A stretch of DNA of 64,000 bases from Meandrina meandrites (lineage: Eukaryota > Cnidaria > Anthozoa > Scleractinia > Meandrinidae), in assembly GCA_963693305.1 (NCBI GenBank), contig OY855904.1, forward strand, positions 16,205,496 to 16,269,495, given 5' to 3'. Shown piece by piece: positions 39,401 through 51,465 of this stretch. The translations under genes and the position numbers were made by a program. Each line of letters begins with the position of its first letter. Position 1 is the first letter of the stretch. The notes below the pieces were generated by a model, which was not told the origin of the DNA, did not search any database, and saw nothing but the letters and a program-made list of their open reading frames with translations.

Positions 39401-42400
39401 TTGCTTCAGCCTTACTTCAGCCTGCGCTAGTTTTATCGAAGTTGAGGGCAAAATCTTCCATCAAAACTGGTCGGATTTCGAGAAGGCTCAGAGTTCTACC
39501 TACCGGGAGTTGCTAGCTGTTTCTTTGTCGTTAAAATCTTTCAATGAATCTTTGAAAGCACAAACAGTCACGTGGTTTACTGACAATCAAAGCGTTGTGC
39601 GGATTTTTAGTTGTGGTTCCGAAGTTACAGGAGCTTGCAATGGATATCTATCAAAGTTGTTTACTGAATGCCATTAACATCGATATTCAATGGATCCCAA
39701 TTATTCAATGGCTGGCAATTTCAGTAAATTCATCGATTATGACGACTACACAATAATTGACTCCGTCTTCAATGCTGTTAAGGAGCTACAGTATGGGGTC
39801 CCCATTCCTGTGATAGGTTCGCTTGTTCCTACAACGCCAAGGTCCCGCTGTTCAATTCTAGGTTTTATTAGCCTGGTTCCAGTGGCGTCAACGCGTTTTT
39901 CCAGGATTGGTCTCATCACAATAACTGGCTGTGCCCTCCTGTGTATTTGACGTGTAAAGTTATCCATCACATGAAGCTTGCAGCGTTAAAGGAACTCTTA
40001 TTATTCCCCTTTGGAAATCAGCCCATTTCTGGCCCATCCTGTGTTCGGATGGTGGATTACATTTATTCATGACTGGCTTATCCTACCTAATTTTCCTAAT
40101 TTATTCATTAGAGGAAAAGCTAAGAACTCTATTTTTGGCAATAGGCCAATGGCATTTGTTTCATTAGCTCTGCGTATTGACTTTAGCATCCTCCCCAGAT
40201 TAGATTCCGATTATTCCCTCGAAAAGTTTCGTGTTCCTTGTATTTGAGTTCAATCGAGCTATTGCTTTCAGCCTCTTTGGCTTTGTACCTTGGATGGGTT
40301 TTGTATGCTTAAGATACTTAATGTTTTCGTATTTTGATATGCCAGGCTGAGAGGCGTTGAGCTTTGTTGTAGATTTTGTTTTGTAGCCTACTTATTTTCG
40401 TCCCTAGAGGGGTGGTTCATTGTAAGCGTTTTTCTGCCCTAGAGGGGCTTTTTGTTTTTTACCAATGCATTTTTGACCCTAGAGGGGTATGCCTTGAGGG
40501 CTATGAGAGTTGTATAGATATCAAGGCTTGAGATTGCCTAGTGGGCAGCGGGTTATGCCTCTGCATTTGTTCTATGTATTTGCACCCTTGAGGGGCTTCA
40601 CGTTTATGAGAATCGTATAAATTTTTTTTTTTGAATATATTACCTAGTTACCTAAGTGATTGGTATTTATTTGTTTACGTGCATAATAAATTTCCTTCCA
40701 CCAGGTCTTGTTTTCGGTATTTTCGATACTTCTTATTTATTTATTTTCCCTCTTTATTCTGTTTAGATGTCTTCAATTCCGGTTTCTGGTCTTCGGATAG
40801 CCAAGACGTTGTTAGAGTCAATCAGCTGAGAGAGAACCTCCAAAGCGTCTGGGACATCCGAAAACTATCGTCAGGCCGATCGATTGTGCTCTCTACCTAC
40901 AACATCTTCTCGAGTCCTCCAAGTCTGTCTCGGCCATCAACTGTGCGTTCTATGCTTTCAGATGGGCTCATCTTCTGGCTGGTCTCGATTCGCCTACTTT
41001 ACATCCCACCGTTATCGCCGTGAAAGAAGGAGGTATTCATTTTGCAAGTCAGCCTTCATCCAGAAGAAAGGAACCCCTGATGTGAGCCACCTCAAGCTTC
41101 TTGCTGCAGATTCTAATTTAGATGACATTCTACAATTGAGAAATTTGGTTATGTTTTTTCTTGCATTTTCTGGTTTTCCTAGAAGTTCTGAGTTATGCGC
41201 CATTTGTAGCAAGGATGTTCAGTTTAATGAAGGTTTCATTACAATTATCATTGAGAAACGTAAGACTGATCAATTGCGAGAGGGAAGATCTGTTGTTATT
41301 GCTGAGTCGTGCTCTGATACGTGTCCTTGCACCCTGCTCAAATTGTATATGCAGAAGGCTCTAATTGCTGATAATTCTGACGAGTATTTGTTTAGGCCTA
41401 TCTCTTCATCAGGTAACCGCAAGCGTCTTGTTTCTGTTAATAAGCCTGTCAGCTACTCCACTTATAGGCAGTCTTTTAAGAAATCTTTTGCGAACATTGT
41501 GCCCAATATCTCTAAGTTTAGTACACATTCAACTAGGTCAGGAGGAGCTACATTGGCCGCTAGTTCCGGTGTCTCGGAGAGGAATCTTCAGCGCCATGGT
41601 CGTTGGGCTTCCGCTACAGCGAAGAATATTTATGTTAAGGATTCTCTTGTTAGCAGGCTTGAAGTATCTAAGTCTTTATCTCTGTAAGCTCAAGCCCGTT
41701 CTTTTGCTTTCTATCTTGGGCCTGGCTGACCGACGCGCCCATGCCTCATAGCCGTGTTGTGTTTTTGATTGTGGAGTGAAGGCAAAATATGTAATTTGTG
41801 TTGATCTGAATTAACATTAATTAATATTTTGCCGACACGCAACAGAAAACTGGGGCGAGCGTAGTGCGTGAAGGCTCATGGTTTGACGGTTTGAAAAGAG
41901 CCCGTTGAGAAACTTGTGACATTCTACGGTCAGCCTCCCTCGGCGACACATTTCGTTGTTTAGTTCGTTTTATTATTTCTTACTTCGTTTTTGTAGAATT
42001 ATTGTTCTTTGATTAATTTATTTCAGTATTGTCATTTTAATGAGCTTAAAATGTAAACCTTAAAACCCCAAAGGTTGCGCCATAGCATTGGTTGGGGGTA
42101 CACGGTCCCGATTTTTCCCATAGCGGTTTTGGGTTTACGTGTCCGGCTGTGGCGCCTGTAGGTTTTCGATGTATCTTTATCCATTGCTGTATCTTATTGT
42201 GTCAATAAACGCTTATCTTGGGCCTGGCTGACCGACGCGCCCATGCCTCATAGCCGTGTTGTGTTTTTGATTGTGGAGTGAAGGCAAAATAGAACAGATT
42301 ATGTATTTACAAAAAGGCAAGATTTAGCAAAATTTTTTGGTTTCGCTTTAGCTGAATATAATTATAGTTGAATGTGGCGACGAAAGTCAAAGATGAATTT

Positions 42401-45400
42401 CTTCCGAATGAAAAACAGGTCAAAATTATTAGAATCAGAGAACTATTTAACTTTCAAGCCAAGAGCATCAACACAAACTTTGCCCAATTTGGGTTATACT
42501 TCTTAATCATGATTAATTTGATTCAGTTTGGTCAGTTATAATAACAAGAATGCAAAAATGTTGAGAAAAAGACTGTAACAATGTACCCAGTTTTCAACGG
42601 CTTAACTTATTTTCTTCGGGAAGCCGATATTTAATTGACGGTTTTCAGTCAAAAGATAACTAAGTTTGCCTTCTTCCAGGCGCACCTTTCCTCTCCCCAA
42701 TCCTCTCGCGTCACAGCTTCTCTGTTCGGAGAACCCAACCACGTGTGACTCTCTAACAATTTGTTTCTAAGGCAGGTTTCTAATAGTCATATTTTGGAAA
42801 GCAGACCTCATATGGACAGGCTTTTCGCACCAGTTTGTTCTATTGAAGATTCCTCCAAGAGTTTCAAGTCACGGCCATATTTACTAACACGTCACGTGAT
42901 CATAACAGAATAAATCCTAAAACTCAAACGGCGGAGAGATTTGAAAATTGAAATGAGCGTCAATAGATAAAGAACATCAGCATGCGTAATGTGACATATC
43001 GTTTTCGTGAAATCCGCATTATTATTAGAATTAAGGCGTAATAAACACTCGTATTTACAGACTTTCTTCAGTAGCGTTTCCTTTTATCGTTTTAACAGTA
43101 AAAGCATACGTCAGATTATAAAGACGGCTACGTTATCTCTGATTCGTAAAAGAAATCGCAACTCTACCTTGTTTTCGTGGAGTTTTAGGGATTTTAAATT
43201 CTAACGCGCGGACTGGGACTGGCACTAGTTTATCAAAGCGGCGCGTACCCCAAATAAAATTCACCATTTAGCGTTACAAAAAGCTTCAAAATCGCTTGCT
43301 TCAAAATACAGTCTTCAGCAATCCCTTAGCAACTGCTCTGGATCTGTAGTAAGAGTCTTAGCCATCAAGCCCCGGCCAAACGTTCGTAACATTTCAGCGC
43401 AACATTGCTGTTGTCATGTTTGGCCACCCTGCTGCAGCATGTTGTGCGTTGTTGGCTCAAGTTTGAAAAGCCAGGGCCAAATTTTTCTCCCATTATTTTT
43501 GGATGTTGCATGTCGTACTCTTTTTGCCATGTTCGTGCTTAACGTTCGTGCAACTCTCGTGCAACATTGTTGCGCCGGAGGATGCGCACTAGTTCGATTT
43601 GCTATTTCAAAGCGCCATCAAACATACTGAAACAGGGTAGACTAATAAACAAGGGCAAATAAAATGGGAAAAAATTAAAGACACGGCATGTGAAAAACTC
43701 TAAATAAAGTGCGATATGGTCCTGTCAGGAGATGAGGACAATTAAAAGGGAAAAATAAAAGCGGATAAAAATATTAATCAAACATTTATATCCTTTAAGA
43801 GGTCTCCTTTTCTTAGTGTCTGGTTTTTTTGTTTCTATTTCATATTGTGATTTTAATGTTTAATATACATACGAAATGCATAAGATTAGGGTAATTTTCT
43901 TTGGATTTAGCAAGCCATATGTGATATCGTGCTAAAAGGAAGCAGTAATTGATCTGAAGCGCAAATAGAGAAATGTTGCGTCCGTTTGGCCGGGGCTGAG
44001 CACAAGTTACTAATGACATGGGCCTTCTGGATGAGTATCAGAAGTTGTCAAACTTTGTTTTGGCTGCAATCTTGTTCAGTACTAATCTAGTTCGTTCCTT
44101 CCAAAAACGAAATATGTTACAACTGGAACTACTTACTTTCCGAGTCCTTCGCTAAATTCCTCCAGCACAACTTCGTAACTGGTACATTTTTGCTCACTGG
44201 GATCTTGTTCAAGTGACAAGCAACTCAAAAGTGAGAGGACTTCTTCCCTTTGTAACTTGATCTTGTATTGGTGTACAAGCAGGACAATCGCCAGAGAAGA
44301 AACCAGCACTGAAGCTCTGGTATTTAATCCCACATTACGATCGGCCAATACTGCAGCGTTTTCTTTCATTTTAGGTTGTAAGTGTTCCACCAAAACCTTA
44401 ATATAAAAAATGCGTATACTCTATTTAAAAATTATACCACGGTCATCGATACGAAAATCGGCATCATGACGTTTGTTTAATACCTTCGTCTCTTTAGAAA
44501 ATAGGGTAGGGGTTATGGTAATCTCTTCAATCACTGAAAAATGCCCGAATTTGTTATGAAGCTTTGTCAATCAACCTAATCCACACCATCTTTATACTAG
44601 CTAGATATATGTATGATTGACTGATCACAGCGGGTGCAGTATTTCATAGGGATAAAATAACTTTACCTTGTCAATATTGAAGTTCGATGGTTTCTTCTTT
44701 TGAGGTTGGAAGTCACTTTCTTTGACCCAAACGTTGTTCAAACAGTTAACGACTTTGTCTAGCTCCACCAGTGCCTCAGTTGCCTTCATTCCATCTTCAC
44801 GTCCATTAACAAGAAAACCTTTCCACTTTGGCAAGTGTGCTAGCAGTGCTGATGTCCGATTCTCCACCGTTTCTTCACTACGGAAGTAATTGTAAACTCT
44901 TTCCCACCAGCGTCTCTCACCATAAATGTACGTTACGCCATCGAATTGATGCCATGTTGCTTAACAACAAAATACAAAAATAAGATTTTAAGAGGCTGTT
45001 TCTGCAAGAACCACCCACTCGCAAATTCGCATAAAAATAATTTTGCTTGAAACTCTGGCAACTGAAAGACTTTACCAAGGCTTAAACTAAAACACGTTTG
45101 GTTTGATTCGAAATGATTTTTTGATCGCGTAAGGAGCGATTAAATATTTTGCCTCTTCCAAGCACGCCACAACCTCTGAAAAATTAAAAAATAGGCATTT
45201 TTCAAGTCATTGTAAAATATTTTACTCGCGTCGTCTACCAATAAATTTTATATCAATTTGCTCATAAACATTTCTAGTCTACTACGAAAGTAGCAAATTT
45301 CCCCTCACTTTTCTCGAAATGCGAAATTAAGTTTATTATGAGCACTACAATTCGGCTTCGATTTTATTTTACAGGGGCTCGAAAAATGCCGCTCAGTTTC

Positions 45401-48400
45401 CCGCCAATATTGGGGAGCTCAAGCAATGATGACAGCACGACGACAACAACTACTGAAAAAAAAAATGAATTTCTATTTTACTTGAGAATTTTGCAATTAT
45501 CCAGATGTATTCAGTGTATCCTTCGGTTTTAGAACTAGCTCCAGCTGAATATGCAAAGAAAGCGTTCAATTCTAAATATAAAAACCAAATATTATCCATC
45601 GTGGTCCAGGTTGTCTGGAATACCCTAAATTTGGTCATTTCACGTTGTTGTTCCGCAAAGAACGGCTACAAATGGCAATGAACGGCTTCCTTAAAAACAC
45701 ATCATCGCATAGATGTATACTTTGTTTGAGCGAAGCACGAACCACACGTTCTAGTATCAACAGGCGCCGTATTATTTTTCAACTTCCTCCCCATTCTCGA
45801 CCCCAGAGCCCTTCGGTTTTTTGTCCGCACAGGACATGCGTGAAAGAGCTCTGTAGTCGAGAATACTTCCTGCCAGTTTTCTCTGCGCATGTCAGGTAGT
45901 ATAAAACTGTGGAGTTATGGGTAAAATGCAATTTAGCATAATTTGTGAATTAAATTTGGCACATGTGAAATGCGGCGTTTAAAACAACTGTCGAATATTC
46001 GACTGAACTCCCATTTAATTCAAATCTGCCAAATATAACTGTTTTAAACGTCGTATTTTACATGCACATAATTCGGCAATTGTATTCGGCACATGTGAAA
46101 TACGCCGTTTAACCAGGCCTTAGAGACTTAGAGAAAACTCTTCTCGCTTGGCAGAAAAGAAAACTAACACTATACGGAAAAATTAATGTCGTTAAAACGC
46201 TAGGTCTCTCTAAGCTGATTTTTAATGCTTCGGTTTTACACATTCCGGATCACTTTATAGAGCAAATTAATAAGATCACGTTCAATTTCATTTGGGAGGG
46301 TAAACCTTCTAAAATCAAAAGAACAACCATAATAGGTGAGAAAAAAAAGACGGCGGACTTAAAATGTGTGATTTCTCAATTACGGACAAAGCATTAAAGG
46401 AACCCTCCACTGTTTTTACAAGTATTGCTTAAAATGTTCCGAATGTGCTCATTAGTAGATCCTACATTAAAAAAATGCCTTACCTAGCGAACTGATTTTT
46501 TTATCGATTTTCAAAGACGAGCCCTTCAGCCTCTTCGTAATTCCCGCGGCCGCCATCTTGAATAGCGCGCAATGGACTGTGGGCATTGATGACGTATCGT
46601 GGTTGCTCGCTCCAAGCTCTGCTTGATAATTTGGTAAACATGTCGCAGATTTTGCCATATCACCTCAACCTAGTGTACTCTTCTAAAGAAGAACGACCAG
46701 GGAATGCATCATAACAAGAAGAAGAGGAGGAGGAAGGTTCAATTTTAAAGTAAGAAACTGTCGATCGCCATCGAACACGTCTTTAGACCGCTTATGCGAA
46801 CGATGTTCTGCACTGCCGATCGAGAAGCCATCAGTGTGTTGCAAAGAGCTGGCATTTTTGTCGAAAGATGAAGGTACACAGTGATGCAAAAAGGTCATCT
46901 ATGCTCTGTGTTTTTATTTATAAAAGAGACTTATGCTTCGTTAAGTATTTGTATGATTTTAAAAGTGAAATAAATTTGATGAATGGAACTGAACTGTTGA
47001 TCTTTATTTTGCTCGTTTGTAAATAAAAGCCACTCGATTCTTTAAAAATGTTTCTTCATTGTGGGTCGATAATTTTTAAAATTCATCAGAAAGAAGAGTA
47101 AAGTTCCAGGTTAAAAGAGTACTGTAGGTCCAGGTGATATGTGGCTGATATGGCAAAATCTGCGACATGTTTACCAAATTATCTCGAATTCACACAGCAG
47201 AGCTTGGAGCGAGGAACCACGATACGTCATCAATGCCCACAGTCCATTGCGCGCTATTCAAGATGGCGGCCGCGGGAATTACGAAGAGGCTGAAGGGCTC
47301 GTCTTTGAAAATCGATAAAAAAATCAGTTCGCTAGGTAAGGCATTTTTTTAATGTAGGATCTACTAATGAGCACATTCGGAACATTTTAAGCAATACTTG
47401 TAAAAACAGTGGAGGGTTCCTTTAAAGATCGCCTGGATTAACAGAATTCAAATTCAATCTTCTGCCGCATGGAAAATTATTCCAGACTACTTCTCACGAC
47501 TACATGGCAACCTTGCCTTTTTAACAAACTGTTGTTACGAAATTAAGATGCTGAAGCTCAATAACCTCCCGGACTTTTATCGGTCAATATTAGAATACTG
47601 GCAGCAGTTTAAAACATTAGACTCTAACGAAACAGACTTCAAAGATTAAATTCTACGGAACAACCGTAATATTTTAATTGACAAGAAGCCAGTCTTTTAT
47701 AGAAATTGGTTCACTCAAAGCATTGTTCGCGTGCATCATTTATTGAACGAACACGGTAAATTTCTACGAACTTGTAGAATCAGGAGCCATAATGGGAGGA
47801 GACCGTAAGCGCGAGATCTGGCCTTGTCCCTATGATATGGGACAAAATTTCTATTTTTACCCGCGTGGCGCGCGCGCGTACTGCCGCGAGGATTTTCGCG
47901 AGGACATCGCGCAGAGAAATATAAACAAAATGGCGTCCAAAATAACCTCTGCAAGTGAAGTAAACACTGGCTTTCTTTCATCAGTTTCTATTCCTAATTT
48001 ACGTCAAGGTCTCCTTGAGCACTTCTTTGAATGTAGCCATGAAAGTGAGGATGATTCAAGTGATTCGGATATCTGCAGTAGTATTTTTTTCGGACAAATC
48101 CAGTCACGAAGACTCGTTAAACATGTCGTACAAGGAATCACACAGTGGTCAAGACAATTTACGAAACGTTTCACAGCGCAGCGATATGGGCAACCAAAAA
48201 ATACAGAATGACAGCAAAAAAAGCAGAAACCATATTTTTGCCGAAATTCGATTGTATACGCCATTTCGACCTTTCCTTGATGCTTTGTTGTAAGTTACAT
48301 GTGACTTTCATATCATATAAAATTACATATATACTGCATAATGAAAATATTTTCATTTAAGACACTTATCCGACTAATGCTGCTCCAAAATATTTCTTTT

Positions 48401-50770
48401 AGTATCCGGTATTATAATTTGCAGTGCAGCTAAAACATTGTTGAAAAGTATGGAGAGATCAGAAACTTCCAGCAAAAGTTGTAAACAAATGAAGCAGAAG
48501 AGGATTCATTTCTTTTTTCGAATTTTTCGATTTCTTTTTTCGTTTACTTTCAAGTATGACAAAATGCAGCATATGTGCAAACGGCTTTATCTAGTTTCGT
48601 GTGTCTAGTCTCAATGAAACCGATTCCACTTTGGCTCGCCAAAATAACTACCTTTCGTCTTCAATTTTGGAGCGCTTTGAAAACGCTCTTTTTACAGTAA
48701 ATTATTCACACTACCCGCATTCTCAAGATTATTTAGCACCTGGAAATAAACATGCCACGGTTAAAATTGCGGCTGTATTCATGCATTCTATTTAGCAATG
48801 AATGTGGTATGTGGCGTGCCATGTTCAATTCCAGGTGCTAAATAATCTTGAGAATGCGGCAAGTTTGAATAATTTACTGTTACCCGAGGGTTTTCAAATG
48901 GATTAAGACGCGGAGTAGCTATCTTGGCAAGCAAAATTCGACGCATTTCATCGAGACTAGATTCACGAAAGTAGACAAAGTCGTTTGCATCTATGCTGTA
49001 TTTTCTCATACTTACAAATATAAGAAAAAAAATCCGTAGTTTTTTTTTAATTCGAATTTACGCACCATAAACCTCTTCCTCCTAATTTGTTTACAACTTT
49101 TATTTGCTAGGAGTTTCCGATCTTTCCATACTTTTCAGCAACGTTTTAGTTGGCATTAAGCTTTCAAATAATCTATGGGATATTAGCATAGCTTGAACGT
49201 TGTTGTAGCTCCCAATTATACACGAGCATAATATTTTGAAGCGAAAGTTCAACAGTCAACTGTGCAGCAATTTCTACTCAGCCGATTTCGTTGAAACTTG
49301 CTCACACTAAAAATTGGATAATTTGAACTTGTTGACTTTGATAAGAAAAAATCTATCGTGGCGTTTAGAAAATATTCGCGTTTTTTTTTTCATAAATATA
49401 TATTTTTTAAAAGCACTAATATCTCGTGATCGTTTGCCTTGTTTGCCCTTTACTTTAAAGCTTTATAAAATTTGAACATTTGCTATTTCGATTGCTAAAA
49501 ATCAGAAAAATCGGGTGAGGTTTACATGCCCAAAGCTCGATTTAGAAAAGAGCACCTCCGTTCCCCAAAAATAGCGCGGGTCATCTTAACCTAAGTACAA
49601 TCCAAATGTAAACGAGTCATCGTGAATTTTATCTTACTGAGAAAACTTCTCTAGATTAGTCTTGTGCTTAACTGACAAAAAATCCAGGAGATGAATTTAG
49701 CACGATACAGAAGCTGCACAGCCTAATGTATAATCTATGGTTCACAGAACGACTGATTTATTTTTCGTTCTCAAGTTTTAACACAGAGTCTTTTGTGGCA
49801 GATTTACTCACGACTCATATGATACACGCAACTCCGGCAACATCGACGCGAGAACCCACGCATCCGCGCGTGTCTGCCTGTTCTAAAAATATAAAAATTG
49901 TCTCGTATCATAGGGTGTGTGGATGTCGCGCTTACGGTCTCCTCCCATTATGGCTCCTGGTAGAATTCAAAACCAAATATAACCTGAATGTCCCGTTTAC
50001 TGTCTTCTACGGTCTCATCGACGCCATTCCTAACGCATAGACAAATAAAACTTGATAAAACAGCCCTTCCAACTCGACAATAACACAACAAACTGTAACA
50101 AATGGTCAACCAGATGAACTTTGTTTCCAGAGCGTTCTATTACGGGTAAAAGACAAATTGCAAATACTTAGGGAGATCGCAATTGCAAAAATATTCAATA
50201 GAAAATTTTCAGCTAACATGGACCTTTCTCTTGTGATGACTGTAAGTAAATTTTAGCTTTCTTGGAAACAAATACTATAAAACGCGTGTAAATCATAGTT
50301 GTAAGTAAGAAGCAAAGTATTGTGTAAGTAATCAAAATGTTTTGTATGTGGCGGTTATAACTAAGTAAGTACGTACAGGGTAATTGTAATGTTCTGTCAA
50401 ATGCAATGTTACCTATGGTTAGTAATGTAATGTACCGTAGTTTGTAAGTGACGTAAGTAATGCAGTGTATTATAAATAACCTACTAAAGTAATGTACGGT
50501 AATTAATGCAAGCACTATTTTTGTAAGATATGTTGGGCATTTTTAATAATAAAACAAAACAAAAAAAAATTATCAGTTAGCCAGTTGTCTACAACAACAC
50601 TGAAGTACGCCTTTACTACCTAGCACGACAATTTTATTTGAAATAACGTGTAGTATATGAAATGATTCATATATGAACTGCGGATTTATATGAAGGTGAT
50701 ATGTGATCTTCGCAGTGAATTTCCAATTTAAGCAATTGGAATGAATTAAGAAGCCTGAAAAAAAAAATCA

Positions 50771-50804
<34 letters not shown>

Positions 50805-51022
50805 GATACCGGTGCGATACTCTACCAACTGAGCTATGAAGCCACACATTGGGAGCGAGGTCAATTGTGAGTTCTTATTTTCCCGTGAAAGGAGTGAAAT
50901 GACGTGTAGTATATGAAATGATTCATATATGAACTGCGGATATATATGAAGGTGATATGTGATCTTCGCAGTGAATTTCCAATTTAAGCAATTGGAATGA
51001 AGAAGCCTGAAAAAAAAAATCA

Positions 51023-51056
<34 letters not shown>

Positions 51057-51182
51057 GATACCGGTGCGATGCTCTACCAACTGAGCTATGAAGCCACACA
51101 TTGGGAAAATAAGAACTCACAATTGACCTCGCTCCCAATGTGTGGCTTCATAGCTCAGTTGGTAGAGCATCGTACCGGTATC

Positions 51183-51216
<34 letters not shown>

Positions 51217-51431
51217 TGATTTTTTTCAGGCTTCTTCATTCCAATTGCTTAAATTGGAAATTCACTGCGAAGATCACATATCACCTTCATATATATCCGC
51301 AGTTCATATATGAATCATTTCATATACTACACGTCATTTCACTCCTTTCACGGGAAAATAAGAACTCACAATTGACCTCGCTCCCAATGTGTGGCTTCAT
51401 AGCTCAGTTGGTAGAGCATCGCACCGGTATC

Positions 51432-51465
<34 letters not shown>

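Larger units (their letters stand above)
37349..42290 (+). mobile_element. Ngaro-type (DIRS-like) tyrosine-recombinase retrotransposon
   Basis: The layout is A1 - gag - RT/RNase H - YR - B1 - A2 - spacer - B2, the split direct repeat arrangement of Ngaro/PAT elements. A1 (37349-37546) and A2 (41789-41986) are identical over 198 bp; B1 (41712-41788) and B2 (42214-42290) match over 77 bp. B1 and A2 are adjacent, giving a circle-type junction GGCAAAATATGTAATTT. There are no LTRs or target duplication, as expected for integration of a circular intermediate by a tyrosine recombinase. An AATAAA lies at about 42203 before B2. Element length is about 4.94 kb, antisense to the host gene. The coding regions carry several lesions (see sub-features) while the repeats are pristine. 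Confidence 0.9.
46126..50225 (+). pseudogene. L1-like LINE pol fragment split by two insertions
   Basis: Three plus-strand pieces (46126-46397, 47426-47780, 49967-about 50225) read as successive parts of an L1-clade RT C-terminal region: [18 protein letters not shown] and [14 protein letters not shown]; then [15 protein letters not shown] and [20 protein letters not shown]; then [19 protein letters not shown]. At the first break, removing the insert and one TTAA restores an uninterrupted frame. Each piece also has stops or frameshifts, so the LINE is dead. Confidence 0.8.

Noticed and set aside
43439..43630. 63-codon ORF as a small gene
   Set aside because: Lies inside a MITE with inverted ends, and I see no family signature.
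47792..48211. 139-codon ORF at the edge of the foldback element as a transposase
   Set aside because: No catalytic or zinc-finger motif, and its start lies within the terminal inverted repeat.
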